From Protea cynaroides (lineage: Eukaryota > Streptophyta > Magnoliopsida > Proteales > Proteaceae), in contig CM053269.1 of assembly GCA_028583415.1 (NCBI GenBank), forward strand, positions 56,967,007 to 57,031,006: a DNA stretch of 64,000 bases, read 5' to 3'. Positions within the stretch are counted from its first letter, which is position 1; each line of letters opens with the position of its first letter. Shown here piece after piece: positions 47,001 through 56,493 of the stretch. Under the pieces are notes generated by a model. It did no database searches. It had not been told where the DNA came from and saw nothing but the letters and a program-made list of their open reading frames with translations. Position numbers and translations under genes: made by a program.

Positions 47001-49855
47001 ACAATTTTATTACGCTAACAAACAATATTGCGGCCTATTTTTGCAAGAGCACACATCAAACAATGTCATTGAAGCAAGTGGTGAAACCAAGAGTATATCA
47101 TGACTCTAAGCTACAACTGTAAGGTGTTCAAGGAAAAGACCTTGATATATCAATGTGGCCCTTCAATTGTTAGTTGGGTTTGTGTGATTCTACTTCGTTC
47201 CCATACCTAATAAAAATTCTTTAACCATATGAAGAAGAAGAATAAATTGAATCCCTGGTCACAAAATCATGACTTAATTTTTATATAGATAAAAATTTGA
47301 GAGATCAAATCATTACTTGACTTGGTTTGGTTAGTAAAAAAGTTGCATCTCGTTTCTAACCTTGACTCAAGGTTGAATCTCAGATTTTGCCCACATTTCG
47401 CCCTTATATCTCCAGTCATTTCATTTCTAACATCTATTGTTATAGGTGTCCCAATAAAGGGGATATTCATAAAAGAAAGATCAAAGCAAACTAAGATCTC
47501 ACATCCTTTCCATTACGTCTTTTTACCCTCAAATAAATTTGGGAAAAATTCAATTACTTAATATTTTTCACTTTCTTCACAGAGTGGCTTAGCTTTTTTC
47601 CCATTGTCGTATTCTCTTTCCAAAATTTATCTTCGGATGGAATTTTATTTTACAAGCTAAAGACTAAATAATAGTATCCTAAAAACTTTCTTCCTTTTTT
47701 TTTTTCATGTCCTTTTAAAGAATCTTAGAAAGCCTCCTTGGGAAGGACTTACTAGGCTTAGATATGGTAGCCTTCATGACAGATCAAATCCATGTTTTGT
47801 TTACATCATCCTCCCATCATTTGTCAAATGTTTCAGCCCCACAGGCACACAAGCAATCAAACACATAACAAACCCCTCCCATAAAAAAGTAGAAAAATAC
47901 TAACCACATTTTTGCAGTTTAATTTTGTTTCAATCTTCAAAAGCCACCTTCACTTAGGAATAATCTGGTGCAGGGTAAGGTATAGCCTGATGTAGAATGA
48001 CATAATTTTTAGATGCAAAAAAACGACAGAATCACATATCAGATTGGATGATTTGGCACCACCATGTCATTCCTTTGTGAATGGAATGACAACTGTAATG
48101 AACAAGTGTATTTGACGATAAATGCATCAAAGGAACCATGCCTAGTTATGGCAACTTTTTGGTATCCATTATTTACCCCAAAAAAAAAAAACTTTATGGT
48201 ATCCAGTCAAAAGTACGAGGTGGAATAATATAGTAATCACTATATCTAGGATGTATAAAATTAAGAACTGCACCATTGTAGACAAAGAAAAGCAATCAAT
48301 AGTCGGATTTGTACCTGAGGAGCTGTAAGCGAAGTTTGCTGTGATAATTGTTGAGGCCTCATTTGCCCTTGGTTCATCCGCTGTTGAGCATAGGAGAGAG
48401 ACCCATTTGCTCTTAGCTGTGCACTCAGACCAAGAGATCTCATCATTCCCACTGCTTGCATTCCTTGAAATGGCTGAACAGGATTACTACCTGAATGAAA
48501 TTGAGATCCTTGGACTAAACCTGTTTTCTGCCTCGTCTGTGTCCAGAATTTATTTTCCATTAAACAGATAATGCATTTTCAAGAGACCATAAGTAATTCA
48601 TGGAGCTGAATGCTTGGAAAGAAGGCATTACATAGAATGAGCGTATATATGAAGATGATAATAACGACAATGATGTTGGGACGGAAGACAAGGAAGGATA
48701 AAATCAGAAATAAAGCATTCAACTATAACCAGATGTGAAAATATAAGGTAAAGTGGGATGGTTCATCCAAGTGCATCAAAGACCATTGAATGCACCACTG
48801 AAAATGATTATGGAGCAAATTAGTGGGTTTAAATGGAAGGCCAGAAACTGACTTCTGCCGAAACAGTGAGAAAAGAAATGGTACCCATGGGTTAAAAAGC
48901 CAATATTGCCTTGAATAGGGTGGAGTTGATGTAGGTGACGCCAAGTACTTGGGTGAGGTTCATTCAGTTGACTTGAGTGGACTTGGTAGCCATTTTCAAA
49001 TGGAGAAGAAAAATAAGGTAACGACCAGAAATCAAATCTAAAGGCGACATGTATTATAAAAAAATGGAACCAGAAAATAATAATAATAAAAACTAATGAT
49101 AAGTTCACGTACATGGGCATACAGATATGAAAGTAGAGGCACAACCACCAATTCAATCCTAAACCAATAATTAACTATTTAAGCAAATAGAATACTTCAA
49201 CCAAAGTTCAGTAGTTCAATTCACATACCTGCGCAAGCAACTGCGGCTGCAAATTGAATTGAGCCGACGCTGCTTGTCCTGACAGCATGGGCAGGGGACC
49301 ACTAACCTGAGGGCCCTGCCCAATCAACGCCGACCGCGACAAACCGCCACTACCCATCTGTTGTTGATGTTGAACGTGGGAACCGCCAAAATTCACCTGC
49401 CCATAAATTCCTGCTTGTGATCGTATCCCACCAGCGGCTGCACCAAATTGCTGCTGCTGCTGGATCTGATTCATCCGTGACATCGACGTTGATCTCTGGA
49501 GACTCTGCTGGATTTGGAAATTCGAGGGGGAAAGCAAATTCTGCTGCTGTTGCTGCAATTGCTGTTGTGGTTGCAGTTGTTGTTGCTGTAGTTGTTTCTG
49601 CTGGTAATCTAATCCAACTGCGGCGTTCATAATCTGCTGCTGTGATGGGGTTAATGTGGATTGAACAACAGCGGCTGCGGCGGCAGAAGCAGTTTGGGTT
49701 AGCGGAAGCTGAGGGGATGAAATTTGTGAGATTTCCATAGAAGAGGAGATGTTCGACGGCGAAGGGAGATTTGGGTTTGACGGGTTCAGAGGGATCGAAT
49801 GAACCACATTCGCCGATTGAATACCAATTGGGGAAGACGACGGATTTTCTGCCAT
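26405..49855 (-). CDS. TAF12: TAF12, TFIID histone-fold subunit (EER4/CKH1 type)
   Basis: Eight exons in transcription order: 49855-49229, 48536-48315, 39489-38959, 38302-38228, 28325-28247, 27007-26943, 26754-26719 and 26584-26405. All junctions are GT-AG and in frame, giving 604 aa plus TGA. The N-terminal 440 residues are Ser/Gln-rich, with poly-Q runs in exons 1 and 3, as expected of plant TAF12. The histone-fold domain begins near residue 453 ([17 protein letters not shown]), continues with [16 protein letters not shown] and [20 protein letters not shown], and ends at [10 protein letters not shown] (about 514-523). TAF12 pairs with TAF4 within TFIID; the Arabidopsis homologue EER4/CKH1 affects ethylene and cytokinin responses. 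Length lies within the plant range (about 540-680 aa by memory). Only about 8% of the 23.5 kb locus is coding, because introns 2 and 4 carry transposons. The start is supported by an A at -3 and by MAENPSSSP leading into the Q-rich region. Confidence 0.95.
27008..28246 (-). other. TAF12 intron 5 (1.2 kb)
   Basis: The minus-strand donor is GTCTGT at 28246 and the acceptor TCTGCAG ends at 27008. It contains a CA/TG-rich stretch at about 28080-28155. No gene or transposon is visible. Confidence 0.8.
28925..29000. repeat. (AT)n microsatellite, about 38 units
   Basis: A pure AT run of about 76 bp, framed by GTAC on both sides. The open frames crossing it are meaningless Tyr-Ile repeats. Confidence 0.97.
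29431..29649 (+). repeat. Copia 5' LTR
   Basis: 219 bp with 5' TGTTATCG and 3' ATACAACA. TTATAAATAAAGAG at about 29591 is the likely TATA/poly(A) region. The segment near 29450-29475 differs from the 3' LTR by a small indel and local rearrangement. Confidence 0.95.
30500..34884 (+). pseudogene. Copia gag-pol remnant
   Basis: The gag start ATG at 30500 is followed by a stop and a frameshift; gag homology resumes at about 30567 and breaks at TAG 30939. A CCHC zinc knuckle [14 protein letters not shown] lies at about 31235. The protease motif reads [13 protein letters not shown] (about 31576), with the catalytic-loop Gly replaced by Arg. The GAG-pre-integrase HLGHP motif lies at about 32005. 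The integrase (about 32130-32760) has stops, a frameshift and a local scar at 32541-32598. In RT (33360-34209) the YVDD motif survives at about 33940, but a TAG lies at 33673-33675. RNase H (34405-34880) has TAG at the end of TDAD. Several stops are TAG or TGA/TAA where Gln or Trp codons would be expected, as after CpG/CpHpG methylation decay. Confidence 0.92.
32541..32598 (+). repeat. Template-switch scar in the Copia integrase
   Basis: TGATGGCAACCGATTTA (32541-32557) is the exact reverse complement of TAAATCGGTTGCCATCA (32582-32598). A second partial direct copy, GCAACCGATTTA, lies between them at 32561-32572. In Copia integrases the frame here reads a short hydrophobic helix before LINRLPSR; in this copy it is replaced by residues encoded by the inverted copy. 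Confidence 0.85.
34892..35102 (+). repeat. Copia 3' LTR
   Basis: 211 bp, the partner of 29431-29649. It is followed by the AAAAT target duplication. Confidence 0.95.
36100..38060 (-). mobile_element. Decayed RTE-clade LINE
   Basis: Read on the minus strand, about 37950-37400 still spells RTE reverse-transcriptase blocks despite stops and shifts. These are [12 protein letters not shown], then [42 protein letters not shown] and a corrupted catalytic box VDNIVLI where the family has ADDI. The 3' end near 36110 carries the plant RTE-type signature CCTTATCCCAACCAATTGGG. A short duplication around AAGATC-TTCACATGGT occurs at about 37915 and 38020. The plus-strand open frames over this stretch are shadows. 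Confidence 0.75.
38303..38958 (-). other. TAF12 intron 3 (656 bp)
   Basis: The donor GTCTTT at 38958 follows GTTTCGCAG, and the acceptor TGTAG ends at 38303. Nothing else is seen in it. Confidence 0.85.
40567..40734. mobile_element. hAT-type MITE with 8-bp target duplication
   Basis: The element 40575-40726 (152 bp) starts CATAGTTGTCAA and ends TTGACAACTATG, perfect 12-bp terminal inverted repeats. It is flanked by ACCATGAG on both sides (40567-40574 and 40727-40734), an 8-bp TSD diagnostic of hAT transposition. The interior is GC-rich, built on GCGCCT/AGGCG motifs in inverted order, so the whole element folds back. Confidence 0.9.
42720..43222. repeat. Foldback repeat with GGATGTAAACGG termini
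   Basis: It opens AAGGATGTAAACGGAT and closes GATCTGTTTACATCCTT, inverted termini. Both arms are filled with variants of CGGATTCGAATT in opposite orientation around an AT-rich centre. About 500 bp long; no clear TSD. A degraded relative lies at 15040-15560. Confidence 0.7.
44924..45245 (-). repeat. 3' LTR of the deleted element
   Basis: About 322 bp, uninterrupted copy. It shares with 45598-47020 blocks such as AGTCAGAGTCTTAGTCACAA and GACTAAGTCAAA-GCA-TGTAC. The minus-strand start reads TATTAG where the other LTR has TGTTAG. Confidence 0.8.
45341..45498. repeat. Minisatellite, unit about 40 bp, four copies, TAG-rich
   Basis: The units read approximately AGTAGTAGCA-ACA-TATAGGTCACTGTA, then AACCAAAT, four times with substitutions. 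It forms most of the internal region between the two LTRs. Confidence 0.85.
45770..46880. other. Foreign insert inside the 5' LTR of the deleted element
   Basis: The LTR reads AATAGGAAAA up to about 45765 and resumes GAAACTAACTAG at about 46882, where the other LTR has one continuous sequence. The 1.1 kb between has no open frame. It contains a long hairpin (46517-46582) and, near its right end, repeated GAAACC/GGTTTCG-type motifs (for example CCGAAACCATG twice). No TSD or known terminus was recognised. Confidence 0.6.
46517..46582. repeat. Long near-perfect hairpin
   Basis: CTTATTTATGAATAATATC plus TTAAGTA (46517-46542) pairs with 46555-46582, leaving a 2-nt bulge and a 12-nt loop. The stem is very AT-rich. 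Confidence 0.85.
48537..49228 (-). other. TAF12 intron 1 (692 bp)
   Basis: The donor GTATGT at 49228 follows GCTTGCGCAG and the acceptor GGACACAG ends at 48537. Nothing else is seen in it. Confidence 0.85.
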
Positions 49856-50140
49856 TTTCTCTAATAAATTCCTTATTCGAAGTTCAACTAAACGAAACTA
49901 ATGCATTGCGAGAGGGAACGAACAACCAAACCAGGAATTCGAACGCACAGTTGAGGGAGGAGGGAAGAAAATTGACGTTTTGTCTTTCTTCTCTTTGAGT
50001 GTTGGAAAGTCAATAGGAGAGTCAGAGCGACGCGAATGCAACGAACGGTTTGGGAAAGTATCTTTACCCTCTAATTCTTCAAAACCGCCGGTCAAACCGG
50101 TCTTCTCTTCTGGTTAATTTTTGTCTTCCGTATGATAAAT
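49856..50140 (-). promoter_or_regulatory. 5' UTR and proximal promoter of TAF12
   Basis: The sequence upstream of the TAF12 ATG on the minus strand is moderately GC-rich, with CG dinucleotides around 50030-50100 (for example GACCGGCGGT). No TATA box is obvious, as is common for housekeeping genes. A terminal-inverted-repeat element begins about 290 bp upstream of the ATG. Confidence 0.4.
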
Positions 50141-50144
50141 TATA

Positions 50145-50580
50145 GGGTACTACTCATGAACTATGGATTAATTACATTTATCATCCACTAGTTTCTATCA
50201 ATTATATATATCATTCATAATTTTTGAAACATATAACAAAAGGTCCATTCCGTTATGGTATTAAGTCTACATTTTTAAAAACAATTTTGCCCTCATCCTG
50301 TTCTCCATTCTCCTTGTTCACAATAGGTTAAAAACAAAAGATGAGAGGGAAGACAGTATTTTATACGATTTTTTTTTTTTTTTTTTACCTATTGTGAAGT
50401 AGAAGAATGAGGAATATGATGAGTTCAAAGTTGTATTTAAAATTTAGATTTAACAACCTTTATCGGGATGGATCTTTTCGTTACACGTTTCTACAATTAA
50501 AGGCGGTATGTGTAATTGTCAAAAAAAAAAAAAAAATTTAGTGGATGATAGATGTAATTAGTCGATAGTCTAAATTCTAC
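50145..50580. mobile_element. Probable MULE-type non-autonomous element
   Basis: Long imperfect inverted termini are visible. The left arm (about 50145-50285) has AATTACATTTATCATCCACT and then GGTCCATTCCGTTA. The right arm (about 50455-50580), read on the minus strand, has AATTACATCTATCATCCACT and then GATCCATCCCGATA in the same order. Between are A- and T-rich tracts. A clean 9-bp TSD was not found. It lies directly upstream of the TAF12 promoter. Confidence 0.55.
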
Positions 50581-50613
50581 CAATAATCTTTAGTCCTACC
50601 ACTATCAGGATAG

Positions 50614-50730
50614 AAATCGTCTCCTATCTTTGGCGCCTCTCATCGCGATCCAGCAACTGGAGATATGTACGCCAAGTGAACTCCAGCCGTTTGATATAAT
50701 TGGAGGGACACTAGCAATAGGAGACGATTT
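50614..50730. repeat. Foldback element with AAATCGTCTCCTAT termini
   Basis: AAATCGTCTCCTAT (50614-50627) and ATAGGAGACGATTT (50717-50730) are perfect inverted repeats. The interior resembles the other small foldback elements of this window (GATCCAGCAACTGGAG, GTGAACTCCAGCC). Confidence 0.65.
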
Positions 50731-53700
50731 TTACCCAAGTAAAAATGGGATCGTCGATTGAATCTTCAGTGTGGTGTTAGGGCTTGAGGGGTGTCAAAAC
50801 TCAGGCTGCACTGTTTAAATAGATAATGATGGATTAAAATGAGATCAACCGTTTAATGAATGATTAAGTCAAAATCAATTGTTTAATAAACAAGTCACGG
50901 TCTTAGGTGACGTATTAATCAAATGTTCTTAGTGTTGAATAGAAAACCGATATGGCCTGACTAAAACCGATCAAATACAAAAGGTCGATTAAGTTGTCAT
51001 GTGTCTCTCTTAATTGTCTCTGTCTCTTTTTTATATCTTATATTCCTCTCACGATTTCTTTCTCCATCCGATAAAAGACTAATTAGTTGCAAAGGTCCAA
51101 GTAAAAGGGAGACATCTCCATTTTATAGAAAAAATGTCTTAAAAGTTTTCTTTCTCCAATTATTGTGGAACTAGGTTTTTCCCATCCAGTTCCTTCCCTT
51201 CCTTTGCTGTCTCTACAACTTTAGTGCCACATCGATTATTGAATTGAGGTTAGAACTTAGAAAGGAAAACTTGTCTATAAACGAGGACGGGTATTGGTTG
51301 TTTTGATTACTTATCAGTTGAAAATCGACGATTTAATTATTCAAAATCGAATACGAGCATGATTATAATAAAAACATCAAGTACTAGGCAAGTTACCACA
51401 TACTAGTTGCAAGGCCTAGCTAGCATAGTTTTTGTATAGCCACCAACTTACCTTTATGTATTGCATAGGTAGAGTTCAAATGCTAAAACTATGATTACTT
51501 TTATGTTTTTATGTGGTTATTTATAGGGCAAAAGTTTTTCACAACAGTCCATCTTGATAAGCTTATAAGGACAATCTGCAATTTTTTAACCATATCGATA
51601 GTTGATTTGCCCAATTAACCATTATACTTAAATTGGACATCATATATAGATTAGTCACATGTCAAAATTCATCAAATTCAATGAAAAAAAACCCATCCAT
51701 ATATGTCTGTGCATGGTACATCCTTGTATTTTTAGGTGCCCATGTTTGTCTATGCATCCATACCTGATGGTAGGGGCCCAAGTTGAAGCTCAAAAGCCCA
51801 ATCCTGCTTGAAAATTTTTAGGCTTGGGTTGGGCTTCTCAACTCTTTTGCTAGTCTAGGGATTGAAATCCTAGCCCGAGGTCGAGCCAGGCTAGGTTAAG
51901 ATTAAGGTTGGTCCAGGCCCCAGTCCCAGTCTATATATATATTTCAATCCATTAATTAGGTATATAAGATATATATCTTAGTAGATAATTATGTGATACA
52001 ATAAACCTATTACATCTCATCATCGTTCTTATTCAGTGGGTCCCATCCAAAGAGAGTAAAACTCCTAACTCCTTTATTGTAAGGGGTTGGTCCTTACCGA
52101 TTGAGTCTTTGGGGCTGGGCTTAATTAAGCTGATATGGATGGACCGAGTTAGAGTTGGCTAACCTACCCCAATCTCGGGTTAGGCCGAGGCTTTGAGATC
52201 TGAGCTGGGCCTAGGTTCTCAAAAAGCCCGGCCAGCCTGGCCAACTTGCAGCACCTACCTCATGCCTCATCATTATTTGAATGAAGAATTTAGTATTTGT
52301 AGATAAAGACAGGATCCAAGTCAACTACGTACGTTTGTTTGAATCATGAATGGTAGGATAAGCTCATTAGAAGATTCCTAAGGCTAATCGAGTGGAGTAT
52401 GAACTTTGACCAAAATTCATGGTCAAACTATTTGAAGGGTCAGAATTGTCAATTCCATTTTTACCCCTACCCCCTTCCAAAAAAAAAAAAAAACCGTGAC
52501 TTACCAATTATACCATAATTGACCTTTTTATGAAGTTAGTCAAAGTTCTGAAATACAAGCGGAAAAATTCAATCGTGAGAGTACAATAAAACGAGATGAT
52601 TACGTGGAGCCTCCTAAATTGCAACGTGACTATGTCCATTTACGTAATCTCCCCTTTTTCTTATTCTTTACATTAATGTAAGTGATAAATGTGGACAAAG
52701 GTTGCCTTAATGTTTGTGTTGGCTCCAAACCAAAAGCGGAATGCCGTGTTTGGGATTTCTAAGTCTACACCTAATAATGCCCACAGGACTCTTTCTAATA
52801 AGTCTGGGGAGACGGTTTCATATATGGTCATGTATGTATACTATCATAGTATTAATAATTCATTTAATAGAAGAAGAATAATTTTGAGATTACACATTAT
52901 TATTTACGGTCGAAAAAATATGACTATGTGTACACTCGGTTGTATTCGAAAGAACGAAACCTTTTGCCTTTTCTTTTTTACTTATGTAAGGTTTCTTCTC
53001 TCGATCTCTTCCTTTGCTTAGGCCTTAGGGGTGCATAAACATAGGACAGAACGGACCCCCTAGAATTAGAATCGGACCAGCCATTAGCTTATTGGGTCGG
53101 TTCTAAGAATCGTATATGAAATCGATTTTCTGATCAAATGGATCTCCCAATGAATCCAAAAATTGAATAACCGATAAAAAACCAATTAGTTATCAATGAA
53201 GAAAAACTTTCTCCAATTTCAAATATTTGTGTACTTTTACAAAGACGTCCTTGTTTCCTGAGATTTGCATGTCGGTCGTATGTGTTGGGAGACAATTGAT
53301 ACATGATTCATATATAGAGGACTCACATGATCAGAGAAGAGAGAGAGAGAGAGAGAGTATAGAAGACTTACCATGAAGTTTGATATTAAAATCCTCTAAT
53401 CATTTGTAATTTTATAATCAATCTTAAATTGGGTTCTTCATTTGCTCAGTCCACTTCAAACTGTCTTATTATTCATGATTTTATACCTGTCATTTCAAAG
53501 ATTCCAAATCCAAATCCTTTTCTTTTTTTTTAAATCATAAAAAAATCAACCAAAATAACCAAAAATAAAATATTTAAAACAAACTTATTACGTGAGACAA
53601 AAGTGATAACTACAGTGACAATAATCTAACAAAAACAATGAACAACCACACATATTCGCTGGATAATAATATCATTAAACCCACCCAAAAACCTTATTTT

Positions 53701-54139
53701 AAAACGACAGCTTATCCAATTATACCCAAGTAATAATAATTTAATGAGAAAAAAATTTAATAGATGAAAATAATGAACACTGTCATAGTGACATGATAAT
53801 GAAAATTATGTGTCAACCAACAAAACCCATAAAAGAAATAGACAATATAAGATTTGAATTTACCAAACCATAATAAAAAATAAATTAAAAATTCATTGAA
53901 ATCTTCTGAGCGACGTTTGAAGGTGGCTAATGGCTATGGTTGGAACACAGCTTTCACTCATCTTTCAAGAATTGTGTGAGCATTGCGTTGAAGTTTATCT
54001 TACCATCCACGTAGCTTCGCGTTGATAGCTGGATTCCAATCCATTCTGCTCTTTTTTAAGCCAAACCCATCACCCGCTTTCTTCAATCTAACAATCCAAG
54101 TTCAAGAGAATCTCTCCGAGACAAAAACACAAACAGGTA
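50731..54139. other. Intergenic region with degraded repeats
   Basis: No gene is supported. At about 51770-52262 a stretch with degenerate inverted ends (GGTAGGGGCCCAAGTTG and CAACTTGCAGCACCTACC) and GGCCnGGC-type motifs is probably an old foldback transposon. A (GA)n run lies at about 53335-53358. The open frame at 52689-53021 has no family signature. Confidence 0.5.
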
Positions 54140-54397
54140 ATGGAGGGTCTCATTCCATTTGTGTATAGAGTCATAATGCAATACAAGGCCGGTGGGGATT
54201 CACCTTCAGCTTCATATATGAGACTTCCAGGCGATTCAGGTCGATTCCAGTCATCAGAGATCCAATTCTTCCGTCAAGATCGTGTCTTTACGTTGTCTGC
54301 AACTTCTACCATGTCTCCTTCGGCTTCCCAGTTGCTTCTCTCTGCCGCAGCCCAATCTCCACTGTCACGAACCGCTTCTCGCCGTCTGGTCTCCTGA
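54140..54397 (+). CDS. Small plant protein of unknown function (85 aa)
   Basis: A single-exon ORF with N-terminus MEGLIPFVYRVIMQYK followed by SPSASYMRLPGDSGRFQSSE and a Ser-rich tail ending RRLVS. The MEGLIPFxYR start and the SYMRLPGDSGRFQ block look like a conserved short plant protein family I have seen among uncharacterised proteins, but I cannot name it. The preceding sequence has a CT/A-rich leader typical of plant 5' UTRs, and base composition here is less AT-rich than the flanks. There is no signal peptide and no convincing membrane segment. The overlapping minus-strand frame (54306-54497) is a shadow. Confidence 0.6.
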   Translation: MEGLIPFVYRVIMQYKAGGDSPSASYMRLPGDSGRFQSSEIQFFRQDRVFTLSATSTMSPSASQLLLSAAAQSPLSRTASRRLVS

Positions 54398-55268
54398 AAT
54401 TGTTGTCGAAGCTTGATCTAATAGATATGGTGTGATTGGTTTGGATGAATAAAAGTGTGTGAGCTACCGAAGGAGCTTCACTCCCCTGTAGTTTCATGGT
54501 GGTGAACCGTGAAAGAGATGTGGATATGTTTGAATAGATGATGCGTGTTTCAATAGATTTATGGTTTATTAGTCTCTATGTTGCAAGGCCAAAAGTGGCC
54601 TTATTTTAACTGTAAATTTAATATAAATCAGTCGTTGATGTTGAAGTTCTTCAATGGGTTTCCAAAAAAAAAAAGTTAATTGGGGCTCTCAGATCTCCTT
54701 CTCCTGTTTTTGGATTCTGGTTGATAATTGAGTTCCAGAGAGAGGCTTGAAAGCAAAATTCAGAGTTTGACTTGCATAAAATTCTCAGGCATAGAGACGA
54801 TTGGATCAGTGTAACGGTGAGTCAACTCGTTAGGCAAAATTAGAGTGGACATTACGCACTTAACGCGCGCGCGCACGCGCGCGCAGGAGAGAGGGATAGT
54901 GAAAGAAAAGTAGACGCCCACAATTGACAGAATTGCTCTGTCCGGAATATCAAACCGCGAAGTTACTCATAACTCAGGCAGCGACCGAGTTAATGACCGA
55001 GTCAACTGGGCTGTTTGGAGTTTGGACTATGGATGTCATGTGAATATCCGGGTCCTCTCTCTCCCCCTACGGAGAGCGGGTTCGAATCATCTTTGGAGGG
55101 ACTTCAGCCGTGATCCAGTCTAGAGTTCATACAGTGCATGCGTATACCCATACATCGGTATGTGTATTGGGTGAACTCCAATCGTTGGATCACAGTTAGA
55201 GAAACGGGACAACAGGAGAGGATTTTTCTTCACAGAAAACTTCACGGGACCTCATCACCGTCCATGGG
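54398..55268. other. Intergenic, with a foldback element
   Basis: It holds the probable 3' UTR of the small gene, a CG-alternating run (GCGCGCGCGCACGCGCGCGC at about 54864-54884) and a foldback element (about 55050-55232). No coding sequence is seen. Confidence 0.5.
55050..55232. repeat. Foldback (hairpin) element, family member
   Basis: Nested inverted repeats are visible: GTGATCCA with TGGATCAC, GAGTTCA with TGAACTC, and the core ATACCCATACATCGGTATG (55144-55162), shared with the element at 24826-24956. The ends GGGTCCTCTCT and AGGAGAGGAT are inverted. Confidence 0.65.
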
Positions 55269-55406
55269 ATAAATTATGAGGATAAATTATGAATAATAAA
55301 TAATAACCCTTTAATATTACTAGATATAAAGAAGTAATAATAGATAAACACGTAACCTATTTATAGTTTTTAGATTATACTAATTTGTTTTAAATATAAA
55401 TAAATA
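55269..55406 (-). mobile_element. Left half of a split Tourist-like MITE
   Basis: Reverse-strand homologue of the 3' half of the MITE at 3962-4221, sharing AATAATAACCCTTT, AAGAAGTAATAATAGAT and TAACCTATTT-type blocks in order. Its outer terminus is lost. It stops exactly at the 9-bp AAATAAATA target site of the Mutator-like element; the other half is at 61518-61650. Confidence 0.8.
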
Positions 55407-56087
55407 GAAAAATTTTCATATACCCACCATTAAGGATTAGAAACCTCATCTACCTCCATAAGTTTGCAAAAACCTCAACCACATCAAACTAATTGACGGA
55501 AATCACTAAAAATGTTGAAATACAATTTTACCCTTCATATTGAAAATTGAAAATTTTAAAAAGTATATTGAATGACTAATTTGACCTTTCTAATTCCAAT
55601 AGATTCTAATTCCAATCTGATTTAAAAAATACAGTTTTATCTGATAGATTCTAATTTCAATCTGACGGTTTCCAAAGTTTGACTTCTAAAATTATATCAG
55701 AGACGGAGAAGAAGATTGAAAACTCTGGATTTAACTGGAATTTCAGGGGAAAACAACAAAAGAAAGGTAATAAACACAAGTTCCGCTAGCGGCACTCCGA
55801 GCCCTACGGAGTGCCTACCTACTTATATTATGTATTTGGTTTGCACATCCTCCTTTAAAAACTGAACACAACAACAAGGGGAAAAGGAAAAGGAAAAGGA
55901 AAAGCAAACCCAATGGCCCTAATACTTGGCTCAACCGACAACCGAGGAGGTCCATGACGAAATCCTATAGTTTCATACAGAATCTCATCAAATCCTTGAA
56001 TTTGCTCTAAACAAGGTAATCAACAAAAAAAATCCCTCAGAGATCTCTGGAATTCTCTCTCTAATTGGCTCTGGTTTTGGCGATTTA

Positions 56088-56435
56088 GCAGAATCACAGA
56101 AAGACGATGATTTGGAGAAGATCGCAGGTCAAGAACATATGCAATTTTCTCTACAAAACCTTATCACAACGACTAGAGATTCCCACATCAATCACAAGCT
56201 CGGCGAGGGTGGATTCGGTCCTGTTTACAAGGTATTTTGTCACTGTTAAGTGATAATTGAGCTAGAGTTCATATCTAATGATAATTGTTGTTGATGATGG
56301 GGTAAATTGGGAGATGGAAGAGAGATAGTAGTGAAGAGATTATCGATGAGGTCGAATCAAGGGAAGAAGGAGTTCATGAATGAAGCTACGTTGTTGGCTA
56401 GGATACAACACCAGAACGTTGTGAATTTGTTGTGA
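56088..56435 (+). pseudogene. Captured receptor-like kinase fragment (kinase subdomains I-IV)
   Basis: Exon A (about 56088-56231) encodes LEKIAGQEHMQFSLQNLI and then HKLGEGGFGPVYK, the Gly-rich loop of a plant receptor-like kinase, followed by a GT donor at 56232. Exon B (about 56301-56432) encodes [20 protein letters not shown], with the ATP-binding Lys, then [21 protein letters not shown] and a stop at 56433. The order and the intron position (within subdomain I-II) match cysteine-rich/DUF26-type RLKs. The expected AG acceptor before exon B is missing (GATGATGG instead), and the domain is cut after subdomain IV. So it is a genomic, intron-containing fragment without kinase function. It lies inside the Pack-MULE. 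Confidence 0.85.
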
Positions 56436-56493
56436 AGAGTATTTGCTTGCACATCCCATCCGTAGGGGCAAAGAGGCAAAGAGGTGAAGAGGC

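Larger units (their letters stand above)
44919..47025 (-). mobile_element. Internally deleted LTR retrotransposon with interrupted LTR
   Basis: On the minus strand the 3' LTR is 45245-44924. The purine tract next to it (GAGGGGGAATATTAG on the minus strand, about 45251) and the primer-binding site TGGTATCAGAG (plus-strand CTCTGATACCA, 45587-45597) are both present. The 5' LTR runs 47020-45598 but is split by about 1.1 kb of foreign DNA (about 45770-46880). The target duplication is AACAA at 44919-44923 and 47021-47025. Only about 350 bp of internal DNA remains, mostly (TAG)-rich minisatellite, with no coding capacity. It must have been moved, if at all, by proteins of another element. Confidence 0.85.
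39490..48314 (-). other. TAF12 intron 2 (8.8 kb), transposon host
   Basis: It contains a hAT-type MITE (40567-40734), a long stretch of repeat-like non-coding DNA (about 40800-42700 and 43230-44740), a foldback repeat (42720-43222), and an internally deleted LTR element (44919-47025). The 40800-41700 part reads like a plant LTR or LARD sequence, but no termini were found. No gene is visible; the small frames at 39960-40350 have no family signature. Confidence 0.8.
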
